From an uncultured Saprospiraceae bacterium (GTDB taxonomy: Bacteria > Bacteroidota > Bacteroidia > Chitinophagales > Saprospiraceae), in the NCBI GenBank assembly GCA_937941765.1, contig CALDGQ010000028.1:1-32514 (forward strand): a stretch of DNA of 32,514 nucleotides, read 5' to 3'. The translations under genes were made by a program, and so were the position numbers. Below, in pieces: positions 16,408 to 25,157 of the stretch (position 1 is its first letter; every line of letters starts with the position of its first letter). The notes under the pieces were generated by a model. It was not told the origin of the DNA and searched no databases. It saw only the letters and a program-made list of their open reading frames with translations.

Positions 16408-17142
16408 CTACAACTCTCGAATCCAAATATTCCGAAAACTCATCTCATTTCCATGTTCTTGTAATTTGATTTTTCCTTTACCATGAGGTTCATTTTTCGG
16501 CATTCCGATGTATTCAGTTGTTCCTAAGATCGCAACATTATTTTGTATTAAAACACCATTGTGAATTACTGTCAAAGTTCCTTGAGCAACACGGATCCCA
16601 TCTTTATTGAAAACGGGTGCTTTGAAAATGATATCATAGGTTTGCCACTCACCTGGTCCTTTACACGCATTGACTAAAGGAATATGTTGTTTATATACCG
16701 CACCAGCCTGTCCATTCGGGTAAGTAGTGTTATTATAACTATCTAATAATTGAACTTCATACTTATCTTGTAAGTAGACGCCGCTGTTCCCACGATCTTG
16801 CCCATCAGCTTCAACTTTTGATGGTGTTCTAAATTCAACATGCAATTGACAATCTCCAAAACTTTGTTTCGTATACATATCACCTGTACCCGGAGCAACA
16901 GTTACAATTCCATTTTCAACTTTCCATTTAGATGGTTTTTCGTGCCAGCCATGCCAGTTGTCCAAATTTTTTCCATCAAACAATATGATTGCATCTGATG
17001 GAGGCGCGGTATTAACTTTACCTGGCGTCACTACTCTAGGTACCGGTTCCCACACTTCTGTATCTTTCGGATCTTTGGTTTGTCCAAAAAGAGAATGAGA
17101 AATTAAAAGTGTGCATACAAAAAAGAGAATCGTATTTTTCAT
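16408..17142 (-). CDS. DUF1080 (3-keto-disaccharide hydrolase-like) secreted protein
   Basis: The protein has 244 residues. A signal peptide covers residues 1-20 (ending SLFGQ), so it is exported. A single DUF1080 concanavalin-like beta-sandwich fills about 50-244. The signature IILFDGKNLDNWHGW is at the domain start, RGNSGVYLQDKYEVQLLDS in the middle, and a GEWQTYDIIFKAP strand follows. DUF1080 proteins are widespread in Bacteroidota and Planctomycetes, and some hydrolyse 3-keto-glycosides. No sugar-oxidising partner is encoded beside it. It lies 6 bp downstream of the DNA glycosylase gene, so the two share a transcript, although no functional link is evident. Confidence 0.88.
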   Translation of the reverse strand: MKNTILFFVCTLLISHSLFGQTKDPKDTEVWEPVPRVVTPGKVNTAPPSDAIILFDGKNLDNWHGWHEKPSKWKVENGIVTVAPGTGDMYTKQSFGDCQLHVEFRTPSKVEADGQDRGNSGVYLQDKYEVQLLDSYNNTTYPNGQAGAVYKQHIPLVNACKGPGEWQTYDIIFKAPVFNKDGIRVAQGTLTVIHNGVLIQNNVAILGTTEYIGMPKNEPHGKGKIKLQEHGNEMSFRNIWIREL

Positions 17143-17148
17143 GTTAAA

Positions 17149-17736
17149 TTATTTTTGTTTGAGTAATTTGTTGGTTTCCTTATATCGAAAACAAGAGATC
17201 ATATGATCATTGACCATTCCAGTGGCTTGCATAAAAGCGTAACAAATCGTGGAACCCGTAAATTTAAAGCCTCGTTTTTTTAAGTCTTTTGACATGGCAT
17301 CACTTTCAGGAGTTGTTGCTGGGCATTCAGCCATTGTTTTCCACTTATTGATGATAGTTTTACCGCCAACAAACTGCCATATATATTTATCGAATGATCC
17401 AAATTCTTTTTGAATTTCCATAAAAAGTTTTGCGTTGGTAACGGTTCCGTTAACTTTTAATTTATTTCTAACAATTCCTGGATTTTGAAGCAATTTGTCG
17501 ATTTTGGCTTGTTTATATTTTGCAATCTTTTTGTAATCGAATTTATCAAAAGCTTTTCTATAGGTATCTCGTTTCTTTAAAATGGTGATCCAACTCAATC
17601 CAGCTTGGGCACATTCTAAAGTAAGCATTTCAAAAAGTTGTTGGTCATCATGGACTGGAACGCCCCATTCATCATCGTGATAACTGATATACAAATCGGA
17701 TGAAGTACACCATTCACATCGTTTCTTTTCTTTCAT
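17149..17736 (-). CDS. tag: DNA-3-methyladenine glycosylase I
   Basis: This is a 195-residue cytoplasmic repair enzyme of normal family length. It excises 3-methyladenine from alkylated DNA. The N-terminal RCEWC...YHDDEWGVP holds the zinc ligands Cys7 and His20 and the conserved DEWG motif. ECAQAGLSWITILKKR is the base-recognition segment. VNDHMISCF near the C-terminus supplies the remaining zinc ligands, His and Cys. It is the first gene of a three-gene minus-strand unit with the DUF1080 and PON-like genes. No promoter motif was found upstream. Confidence 0.93.
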   Translation of the reverse strand: MKEKKRCEWCTSSDLYISYHDDEWGVPVHDDQQLFEMLTLECAQAGLSWITILKKRDTYRKAFDKFDYKKIAKYKQAKIDKLLQNPGIVRNKLKVNGTVTNAKLFMEIQKEFGSFDKYIWQFVGGKTIINKWKTMAECPATTPESDAMSKDLKKRGFKFTGSTICYAFMQATGMVNDHMISCFRYKETNKLLKQK

Positions 17737-17780
17737 GATAGTAAGTTTAGGATAGCAATCTACTAAGAATCAAAGAAATA

Positions 17781-17815
17781 AAAAAAGGCTCACTGAAATG
17801 ATTATCAGTAAGCCT
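17781..17815 (-). terminator. Intrinsic terminator on the minus strand
   Basis: Arms 17786-17796 and 17805-17815 pair with one mismatch around an 8-nt loop. On the minus strand they are followed by a T run (complement of 17781-17786). The position, upstream of tag and about 320 bp past the phosphatase stop codon, suggests that it ends the secreted-protein transcript. Confidence 0.7.
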
Positions 17816-18132
17816 ATTGTATTCAAAAAGGTTTCTTTTATTCTTAAGTTTTCTGGTAGTTTTAGTTGTTTATATCTTCGTCTTTTTCAACGAGTTACAT
17901 CGTCATCATTCCATTTTTAAGGTTGGATTCGTCTATGAAATGATCCATTTTTATGCATTTTGAGGTTGCACTTTAGTGGCTAACAGTATATTAATATAGA
18001 TAGTTCCTTGCTTAATTAAAAATTTATTAGCAAATATTTTCAAATTAATTTTACAATCATCAAATTATCAATATAGCTAGGTGGCAAAAATTTAAGCAAA
18101 AATGAAACACTTATTACTTATGAGATCTATTA
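17816..18132. other. Non-coding stretch downstream of the first phosphatase gene
   Basis: I see no frame with protein character on either strand. If the terminator at 17781-17815 serves the gene ending at 18133, this is a long AT-rich 3' untranslated region. Otherwise it could include a small unrecognised RNA. Confidence 0.35.
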
Positions 18133-21054
18133 CTAGTTCATAACAACAAACGTACGGCTCTTGTAGTATTGTCCATCTACATGAAGGGCTAAGTTATAAA
18201 TACCGTTTTTAAAATTTAAAAGACTTAATTCAACTATTGCATCTACTGAGCTCGAATTTATATTGTTATGTCTAATCTTTTGTCCTACCAAATCATAAAT
18301 TTCAATTGAAATATTTTGATAATCAAGATGAGTCAAATCAAGGTTTATAAATTCCTTTGTTGGATTGGGATACAATTTGAAATCATTTAACTTTTTTGTG
18401 TCTTTAACAGGCACATCTGTCGAGGCTAAATTTATCCCCATCGTAATTGTTGTACCTTCAGAACAAATCTGATTCCAATCGGCATCAAATGACTCATAAT
18501 ATAAATAGTAAGTACCGGCAAATAGATTTGTCACCGATTCTATGGTATTGCAAGGTGTTGTCCAAGTTCCACATTCGAATGCAGCGTTTATATTACTATC
18601 GTATAAAGCTAATGTTACAATATCGTCTGAAAGTCCTGCAAATTCAATTGAATTTTGGCCTATCGTGTAATTAATGTTACATTCATTTTGTGAATTTATC
18701 AAAGTTCCCAAACAGGTACATCCGTCTGACTGAATGACATCATTATCCGTTTCTGAATTTCCATCATTACAAGGAGAATTTGGAGTTGTTGGTAAAGCTG
18801 GATTGAATGGTTCACAATCCTCATCATTACAAATCCCATCAGTATCTGAATCTTCACATTCTTCATCACTCACTTCTATTTCAGTTAAGAAATCACAATT
18901 GTCAGATTGAGCAGTGATATAAAATAGTCCTGCACCAGATTGGAAAGTTTCCAAATTAGAACATGGGTTACCAGTCCAAGTATTACATTCCCAAAGTACA
19001 TTCCATTCAGATGAAAATATTTTTGTATTAGTACCTGCCGCACCCAAAATGGAAATAACTCCATCATTCGAGGTAGTTGAAACATTACATTCACTCATTG
19101 GCACTCCCAAACAAGTACAACCATCGGCTTGAATGACATCATTTTCTGTACTTGAATTACCATCGTTGCAAGGAGAATTTGGTGTTGTTGGTATACTCGG
19201 ATTATTATCATCACAATCAACATCCTGACAAATACCATCGTTATCATTATCGGGACAACCAGTGGGGTCAAAGTTGATGGTAATTTGTTCAAAGAAATCA
19301 CAAAGTGAAGACGTGATGCTGATATTGTAAACGCCATTTTCAGCAACATAACTTTCTGTCGTATTGCAAGTTAATCCAGTCCATGGATCACAACCCCAAA
19401 TCGGATTCCAATTCTCATCAAAAATTTTGGCATTTGCATCATCGGTCAAACCACCAATTGTAATTATATTGTTTTCTACGAATATTTCAGCAATACAAGG
19501 CGCTTCATAAAAACCTCCGCAAGAGCAACCGTCTGCTAAAACTACATCAATCGGAGTGGAAGCATTGCCATCATCACAACTACTTCCTGGCTCCGCTGGA
19601 AATAAAGGATTGTATATTGCACAATCCTCATCATCGCACAAACCATCATTGTCAGAATCGATTTTGGAAGTTCCTTCGCAATTACAATCTGAATTCCATA
19701 CATCATTTATAGTGCATAAATCTTGATCATTGCAAGGTGTACCAATTGCACATGGCACTTTATTTTTGTGGATAGAAAAATAATCAGAAACAGCTCCATT
19801 ATCTTGAATAAACTTTAATTGTAATTGCTCGTTTTCAACTTCCAACAAACAAGAGCCGAGTGCAGCAACCGAATAAAACATGGCTTGATGATCCAAAGGT
19901 GCCTCGGTAACTTTGCCTGAACTCCCTGCCGTAATATAAACAGCACCGTCACCTGCATTGTATCCATTGATATCTTTGAGGTAGGCACCACTACCATTTA
20001 GTCGTCCATCACCACCACCATTATTGCCAACCAAATGTGTTTCATTAAATGTGGCTGATTTTCCGTAATGCCCATTGATAAAAAAAGTTCTTTCATAAGA
20101 ATGACTGTGACCTGATAACACCAAATCAACGCCATTGTCCTCAAGCATTGGCAAAAAATTAGTTCGCATTTCTTTCAACTCTTCTTCTCCATCAGAATCA
20201 TGTGATCCTTTTGAATAAGGCGGATGATGCCAATAGGCTACGATCCATTCTTGATTTGTATTTTGGATATCCATTTCACACCAATTGTACATGGTGGCGC
20301 CTTCAGCTCGATCCGTTTCATAGGAATCTAAACAGATAAAATGAATATTTCCATAATCAAATGAGTAATATGCTTCCGTCCCTGATGCCAACCCTCCTGA
20401 TTCGCCATCTATTGGCAAAGAAAAAATATCATAGTAAGGTCCGGTCTGCGATTCTGAACTTGCAGACATCCCATCATGGTTTCCAAGTGTTGCCCAAGCT
20501 ATTGAATTTTTCAACTTGTCTTCATACATATTTTCGAACAAAGCAAGTTGGTATTCACTATCTGTTCCTTCAGCATATGCATTGTCTCCCAAAAATATGA
20601 TGCCATCCGTATGTTGATCACCTATGTAATTATAATACGCATTTCTCACCTGTCGCGCATCGTCATTTGCAGTCCCACAATCTCCTAAAAACCAAAATTT
20701 GTATGCATCCGTACTCCCTACAGATGGAGCCGTTTTGAAGTACATATCAGGTCCACCAGGCACTAAAATTTGACTTGCATTTGCAATGTTATAATAGTAA
20801 GTCGTATTGGGTAATAAATTAAGGATCTTAACCTCATGATCTGTTCTGACCCCACCAATAAAGGAATTGATAGACAGACTATTTGGGTTTTCTCCAAAAT
20901 TCACCTTTGATTGAGTTGGTTGATCCGTACGCCATTTTATTGTTATATGTCCTGTTCCTCCATTTTGAAGATATGGTCCTCGAATAACTGATTGAGCAGT
21001 CGTAAAGAAAGGAAACAGGCATAAAGACATCAGTAGAGAATATAGTTTGTTCAT
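18133..21054 (-). CDS. Secreted purple-acid-phosphatase-like enzyme with T9SS sorting domain
   Basis: The protein has 973 residues. A signal peptide covers 1-20. An FN3-like domain follows (about 22-108), as in purple acid phosphatases. The metallophosphoesterase domain (about 115-430) has GDCG (Asp125), GDNAY (Asp157, Tyr160), GNHD (Asn192, His193), WHHPPY (His276) and GHSH (His316, His318). Tyr160 is the expected Fe(III) ligand. Then come three Asp/Cys-rich modules (464-510, 600-646, 734-780) alternating with three beta-rich modules (520-598, 656-731, 791-872). A T9SS type A domain begins near LYPNP (894). The product should be an extracellular phosphoesterase. It is a paralogue of the upstream gene but has its own promoter. 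The phosphatase substrate is unknown. Confidence 0.9.
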   Translation of the reverse strand: MNKLYSLLMSLCLFPFFTTAQSVIRGPYLQNGGTGHITIKWRTDQPTQSKVNFGENPNSLSINSFIGGVRTDHEVKILNLLPNTTYYYNIANASQILVPGGPDMYFKTAPSVGSTDAYKFWFLGDCGTANDDARQVRNAYYNYIGDQHTDGIIFLGDNAYAEGTDSEYQLALFENMYEDKLKNSIAWATLGNHDGMSASSESQTGPYYDIFSLPIDGESGGLASGTEAYYSFDYGNIHFICLDSYETDRAEGATMYNWCEMDIQNTNQEWIVAYWHHPPYSKGSHDSDGEEELKEMRTNFLPMLEDNGVDLVLSGHSHSYERTFFINGHYGKSATFNETHLVGNNGGGDGRLNGSGAYLKDINGYNAGDGAVYITAGSSGKVTEAPLDHQAMFYSVAALGSCLLEVENEQLQLKFIQDNGAVSDYFSIHKNKVPCAIGTPCNDQDLCTINDVWNSDCNCEGTSKIDSDNDGLCDDEDCAIYNPLFPAEPGSSCDDGNASTPIDVVLADGCSCGGFYEAPCIAEIFVENNIITIGGLTDDANAKIFDENWNPIWGCDPWTGLTCNTTESYVAENGVYNISITSSLCDFFEQITINFDPTGCPDNDNDGICQDVDCDDNNPSIPTTPNSPCNDGNSSTENDVIQADGCTCLGVPMSECNVSTTSNDGVISILGAAGTNTKIFSSEWNVLWECNTWTGNPCSNLETFQSGAGLFYITAQSDNCDFLTEIEVSDEECEDSDTDGICNDEDCEPFNPALPTTPNSPCNDGNSETDNDVIQSDGCTCLGTLINSQNECNINYTIGQNSIEFAGLSDDIVTLALYDSNINAAFECGTWTTPCNTIESVTNLFAGTYYLYYESFDADWNQICSEGTTITMGINLASTDVPVKDTKKLNDFKLYPNPTKEFINLDLTHLDYQNISIEIYDLVGQKIRHNNINSSSVDAIVELSLLNFKNGIYNLALHVDGQYYKSRTFVVMN

Positions 21055-21127
21055 AGTAGTGTTTCTTCAAATGAAAACTGAAGTAATATATATCGTGCAA
21101 GTGTGACTAAGGTGGGCTGGGAATACT

Positions 21128-21158
21128 CAAATCTACAAAGAATATATTATTCCTACAA
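21128..21158 (-). promoter_or_regulatory. Promoter of the 973-residue phosphatase gene
   Basis: Read on the minus strand, TTG (21156-21158) is followed after 20 bp by TAGATTTG (21128-21135), an exact TAnnTTTG match at normal Bacteroidota spacing. It lies about 75 bp upstream of the ATG and downstream of the preceding gene's terminator. Confidence 0.65.
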
Positions 21159-21191
21159 TTAATATATTCGTTGATTATCGGCTTAACAAAA

Positions 21192-21229
21192 GAAAAATGA
21201 CTCACTATTTTAATTAAATAGCAAGTCAT
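21192..21229 (-). terminator. Intrinsic terminator of the 949-residue phosphatase gene
   Basis: Arms 21197-21210 and 21216-21229 pair (ATGACT/AGTCAT and CTATTT/AAATAG) with a two-base internal mismatch and a 5-nt loop. A short T-rich tract follows on the minus strand. It begins 27 bp past the stop codon. Confidence 0.75.
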
Positions 21230-21255
21230 CATGATAGAATGGATAGTACGTTGAT

Positions 21256-24105
21256 TTATTTTGAAATGACGAAGATTTTTGAAACAGTGGACACTTCATC
21301 AATATTAAACAGAATTGTATAAACGCCATTTTCGAATCCTGCGAGATCCACTTTATAAATAGGGTTTGCCAATTCATCTATTTGCTTTATAAACTGTTTT
21401 TGACCTACCGAATTCGTTATTTCTATCGTTATACTTTTTTGTAGAAAATCAGTCAAATTAATATTTAATAGGTCATTGGCTGGATTCGGATATAGCACGA
21501 TTTGATGTTTCGTGAATTCATTTTTTGACTTCAAATTAGTATTCCCATCTCCTCCAATTAAAAATGGAATATTACCAATTTGAACGGTTGTATTCGCATC
21601 ACAAATCAAATTCCAATCGGAATCAAATGATTCATAATCTAAGATGTAGGTACCTGGATTTAGATTTGATATTACCTCTGAAATATCGCAAGGCGTACTC
21701 CAAGTTCCACAATTGAATATTTCATTATAACTATTATCAAATAAATTAACGGTGACAATTGCATCAGTCAGACCTGTAAGTGTTACTGAATTAGATGTAG
21801 ACGTATACGAAATGTTACAACCAGATCCATTATCAGGAGTTCCTTGACAGGTGCAACCATCTGACAAGATTAGATCGTTGGTGGTATTGACGTCAAAATC
21901 ATTGCATGCAGTGCCAGGTGTCGCTGGTAATCCAGGATCATTGGGAGAACAATCTTCTATATCACAAACACCATCATTGTCGGAATCGATACAACCTCCA
22001 TTAGTGACCGTTACCACTTCGAAGAAATCACATTCGTTAGATTGAGCACTCACATAAAAAGTACCTTCTCCAGAAATGTAGGTCTCCAGATTGCTACAAG
22101 GATTGCCTTGCCACGGATTGCAACTCCATTGTGCATCCCAAGAAGTATTGAAAATTTTGGTATTGGTTCCAATTGCACCTGTGATGGTGATTGCTCCATT
22201 ACCTGTTGTAACATCAACATTACATCCACCGGGAAGTGTTCCCAAACAGGTACATCCATCTGATTGAATTTCGTCGTTTGTGGTCAAACTATCTCCATCG
22301 TTACAGCTACTGCCGACGGTTGTTGGTAAACTAGGATCATTGTCATCACAATCTTGATTGGCACAAACACCATCATTATCTACATCCGTACAACCGCCTC
22401 CACTAACAGAAATTGTTTCAAAAAAATCACAAGCTGTCGACTGAACACTGACATAGTAAGTCCCATTGTCTGCAACGTGAATCTCGTTATTATCACACGG
22501 ACTTCCCTGCCATGGATTACAACTCCATTGAGGCTCCCAACTTGTATTAAATATTTTAGCATTTGCATCTGAAGTCAAACCACTGATTGCGATTGTATTG
22601 TTATCAACATTCACTACTACATTGCATGCACCGATAACTGTTCCTTGACAAGTGCAACCATCTGCTAGAATGACATCATTTTCTGTTGTACTATTCCCAT
22701 CATTACAACTACTTCCTATAGTTGCTGGAAAATTTGGATCATTGTCATTGCAATCTTGATTGGCACAAATTCCGTCATTATCATTGTCCGTACAATTGGC
22801 TAAATCTTTTGTGATGGTAAAATAGTCCAAGATGTTTCCATTTTCTCGAATGAACTTTAAATCCAATTTATCTCCATTCACTTCCAAAGCACAAGAACCC
22901 AATTCCTCAACACCATAAAACATGGCCGGATGATCTAGGGCTCCAAATGTTTGAATTTTTCCTGAACTTCCTGCCACCACATAGACCGCACCTTCATTTG
23001 AAGTTGGCGAGGTTCTTACATAAGCGCCGTCACCATTGGTTTGACCATCTCCCGATCCGTTTTCACCAACAATATGTTGGGATGGGTCGAAAGAGCCTGA
23101 GTATCCGTAATGACCATTGATATAATAGGATCGTTCGTAAGAGTGACTATGTCCAGATAGAACAAGGTCTACCCCATTATCTTCTAGCATAGGTAAAAAA
23201 TTCTCTCGCATATCAATCAAATTCAAATCGTATTGAGGATCATCAGAATTATGTGAACCTTTTGAATATGGTGGATGATGCCAAAACGCTATAATCCAAT
23301 CTTGGTTGGTATTTTGAATATCATTTTGCGCCCAATTCCACATCGTAGTTCCAGCCGCTCTGTTGGTTCCATAAGAATCTAAGACAATAAAATGGATGTT
23401 TCCATAGTCAAATGAGTAATATGCTTCCGTACCTGATGCAACGCCTCCACTCTCTCCATTTGTTGGAAAAGAGAAGATGTCAAAATAAGGTCCGGTTTGT
23501 GAATTGGAGTTGGCAGTATAGCCATCGTGGTTTCCTAGACAAGACCATGCGATTGAATTTTTCAACTTATCTTCATACATGTTTTCAAAAATCGCATTTT
23601 GATATTCTAAATCTTCTCCACTGTTGTAAGCGTTGTCTCCTAAAAATAAAATCCCATCGGTGTGATTATTTCCAATGTGATTGTAATAAGCATCTCTCAC
23701 ATTTCTTTGGTCAGCATTGCCTGTCCCACAATCTCCCAACACCCAAAACTTATACGATCCTTCACTCCCTATTGTTGGATGTGTTTTAAAATACAAGTCA
23801 TTGGAACCATTGATTAAAATTGAGTTGGAATTGGCGATATCGTAATAGTAAATAGAATTTGAGTTTAAATTAGTCAATTCTAATTCATGGTCTGTTTTTA
23901 ACGTTGAATTGGATTTAATTAAATTCAAATTTCCTTGACTGGAGCCGTAATGGACAACAGATTGAGTTGGCTGACTGGTCCGCCATTTTATTGTTATTTG
24001 ACTATCACTTGCCTTTTGTAAATAAGGGCCTCGTATGACTGTTTGTGCAATAGATATTGTTGCAACAATACTTATACATAATGTAAGTAAGAGTTGTTTT
24101 TTCAT
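21256..24105 (-). CDS. Secreted purple-acid-phosphatase-like enzyme with T9SS sorting domain (paralogue)
   Basis: The protein has 949 residues and is colinear with the next gene downstream: signal peptide 1-20, FN3-like domain about 22-108, then the phosphoesterase domain with GDCG (Asp125), GDNAY (Asp157, Tyr160), GNHD (His193), WHHPPY (His276) and GHSH (His319, His321). Three Asp/Cys-rich modules lie at 438-484, 571-617 and 705-752. Three beta-rich modules lie at 492-568, 627-700 and 763-843. The T9SS type A domain starts near LYPNP (871). It lies 57 bp after the TPR gene, so they are probably cotranscribed. Tandem duplication followed by divergence is clear. Whether the two enzymes differ in substrate cannot be seen. 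Confidence 0.9.
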   Translation of the reverse strand: MKKQLLLTLCISIVATISIAQTVIRGPYLQKASDSQITIKWRTSQPTQSVVHYGSSQGNLNLIKSNSTLKTDHELELTNLNSNSIYYYDIANSNSILINGSNDLYFKTHPTIGSEGSYKFWVLGDCGTGNADQRNVRDAYYNHIGNNHTDGILFLGDNAYNSGEDLEYQNAIFENMYEDKLKNSIAWSCLGNHDGYTANSNSQTGPYFDIFSFPTNGESGGVASGTEAYYSFDYGNIHFIVLDSYGTNRAAGTTMWNWAQNDIQNTNQDWIIAFWHHPPYSKGSHNSDDPQYDLNLIDMRENFLPMLEDNGVDLVLSGHSHSYERSYYINGHYGYSGSFDPSQHIVGENGSGDGQTNGDGAYVRTSPTSNEGAVYVVAGSSGKIQTFGALDHPAMFYGVEELGSCALEVNGDKLDLKFIRENGNILDYFTITKDLANCTDNDNDGICANQDCNDNDPNFPATIGSSCNDGNSTTENDVILADGCTCQGTVIGACNVVVNVDNNTIAISGLTSDANAKIFNTSWEPQWSCNPWQGSPCDNNEIHVADNGTYYVSVQSTACDFFETISVSGGGCTDVDNDGVCANQDCDDNDPSLPTTVGSSCNDGDSLTTNDEIQSDGCTCLGTLPGGCNVDVTTGNGAITITGAIGTNTKIFNTSWDAQWSCNPWQGNPCSNLETYISGEGTFYVSAQSNECDFFEVVTVTNGGCIDSDNDGVCDIEDCSPNDPGLPATPGTACNDFDVNTTNDLILSDGCTCQGTPDNGSGCNISYTSTSNSVTLTGLTDAIVTVNLFDNSYNEIFNCGTWSTPCDISEVISNLNPGTYILDYESFDSDWNLICDANTTVQIGNIPFLIGGDGNTNLKSKNEFTKHQIVLYPNPANDLLNINLTDFLQKSITIEITNSVGQKQFIKQIDELANPIYKVDLAGFENGVYTILFNIDEVSTVSKIFVISK

Positions 24106-24162
24106 GTCGCTTAGTATGTACTGTTCAAGTATATGTTAAAACGGGGCTAGTTATTTTTACCA

Positions 24163-25020
24163 TCAATTTTCACCCTTCAGGTGATTTTCCCCAACCATTC
24201 CCAACTGAAGCTCAATTGATCTTTTCAAATTGATCATTGCTGTGGTGTTTTGTTTTCTTGGAGGTAATTCAAAAATTGCATTTAAACTCTGCTCTAGATA
24301 TTGTCTTTTTCGGCTTTCATTAGAAATGTATCTACACAACTCTGCGGCATCAAAATAAGCGACTTCTTTTCGCTTGGATAATTCAATAATTTGTTCTTGA
24401 ACTAACAATGCTTTTTCATAATTGTTTCTTGATTCATGAAACATTCGCTGCTCAAAAAGCAAAGTGTAGATTGCACCAAATTCTTCAATTCCTTTTTCTA
24501 ATACTTCATTCGCTTTTCGATCAGCAGTATAAGTATTGATTTCCTTCCACGCTCTATGGGCTTGCAGATAATTGTGAGGTGTGGTTTTGATGGCATGTTC
24601 GATTACTTTTTCAAAATTAGTAGCCGCCTCTTCATATTCTTTTTGTTGAAAGTAAATTTCAGCATTTGTTTTAAGTGCAATTACGTGAGTTGGCGTTTCC
24701 TTTAAAATTTTATTTAAATACAATCGTGCTTCTTGATAATCTAGGAGTTCTTGATTCGATTTAGCCATGATTAAATCACATTGAACATCTTCAAAACCTA
24801 AATCATTTGCAGTAAACATGTCTTGAATGGCCTCTTTGTAATCTTTGTGTTGAAAATACAGTTTTCCTCTTTTAAAATACAAAAAGGAACTGTCAGGTTG
24901 AACATTAATCTCATTGGTAACTTCTACAATTCGTTCGTGCAGATCACCGTGAGCATAATTTTGATGACAAAATCCAAACATGCCAATCAACAATAGCAAA
25001 GTCAATTTAAAAATTTTCAT
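24163..25020 (-). CDS. Exported TPR-repeat protein
   Basis: The protein has 285 residues. A signal peptide covers 1-23 (hydrophobic, ending near NYAHGD), so it is probably periplasmic or outer-membrane associated. About five tetratricopeptide units follow. The clearest are SSFLYFKRGKLYFQHKDYKEAIQDMF (40-65) and KTNAEIYFQQKEYEEAATNFEKVI (about 116-140), with canonical small and aromatic positions. No lipobox or enzymatic domain is visible. It lies between the copper oxidase gene and a phosphatase gene on the same strand, and is 57 bp from the latter. A scaffold role for these secreted enzymes is possible but unproven. Confidence 0.8.
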   Translation of the reverse strand: MKIFKLTLLLLIGMFGFCHQNYAHGDLHERIVEVTNEINVQPDSSFLYFKRGKLYFQHKDYKEAIQDMFTANDLGFEDVQCDLIMAKSNQELLDYQEARLYLNKILKETPTHVIALKTNAEIYFQQKEYEEAATNFEKVIEHAIKTTPHNYLQAHRAWKEINTYTADRKANEVLEKGIEEFGAIYTLLFEQRMFHESRNNYEKALLVQEQIIELSKRKEVAYFDAAELCRYISNESRKRQYLEQSLNAIFELPPRKQNTTAMINLKRSIELQLGMVGENHLKGEN

Positions 25021-25095
25021 GGTACTAGATTTATAGAATGGACTCTATTACAAGATATACAATTTAGGTGCTTTTTTCACAATATAAACACTTAA

Positions 25096-25135
25096 AAATG
25101 GCTTGTGCCTCAATTACAAGGAACACAAGCCATTT
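25096..25135 (-). terminator. Intrinsic terminator of the copper radical oxidase gene
   Basis: A perfect 12-bp inverted repeat (AAATGGCTTGTG / CACAAGCCATTT) encloses a 16-nt loop, followed on the minus strand by a T run. It lies 23 bp past the stop codon and separates this gene from the TPR gene, which therefore needs its own promoter or readthrough. Confidence 0.8.
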
Positions 25136-25157
25136 ATTTAACTATAAATCAAAGTGT

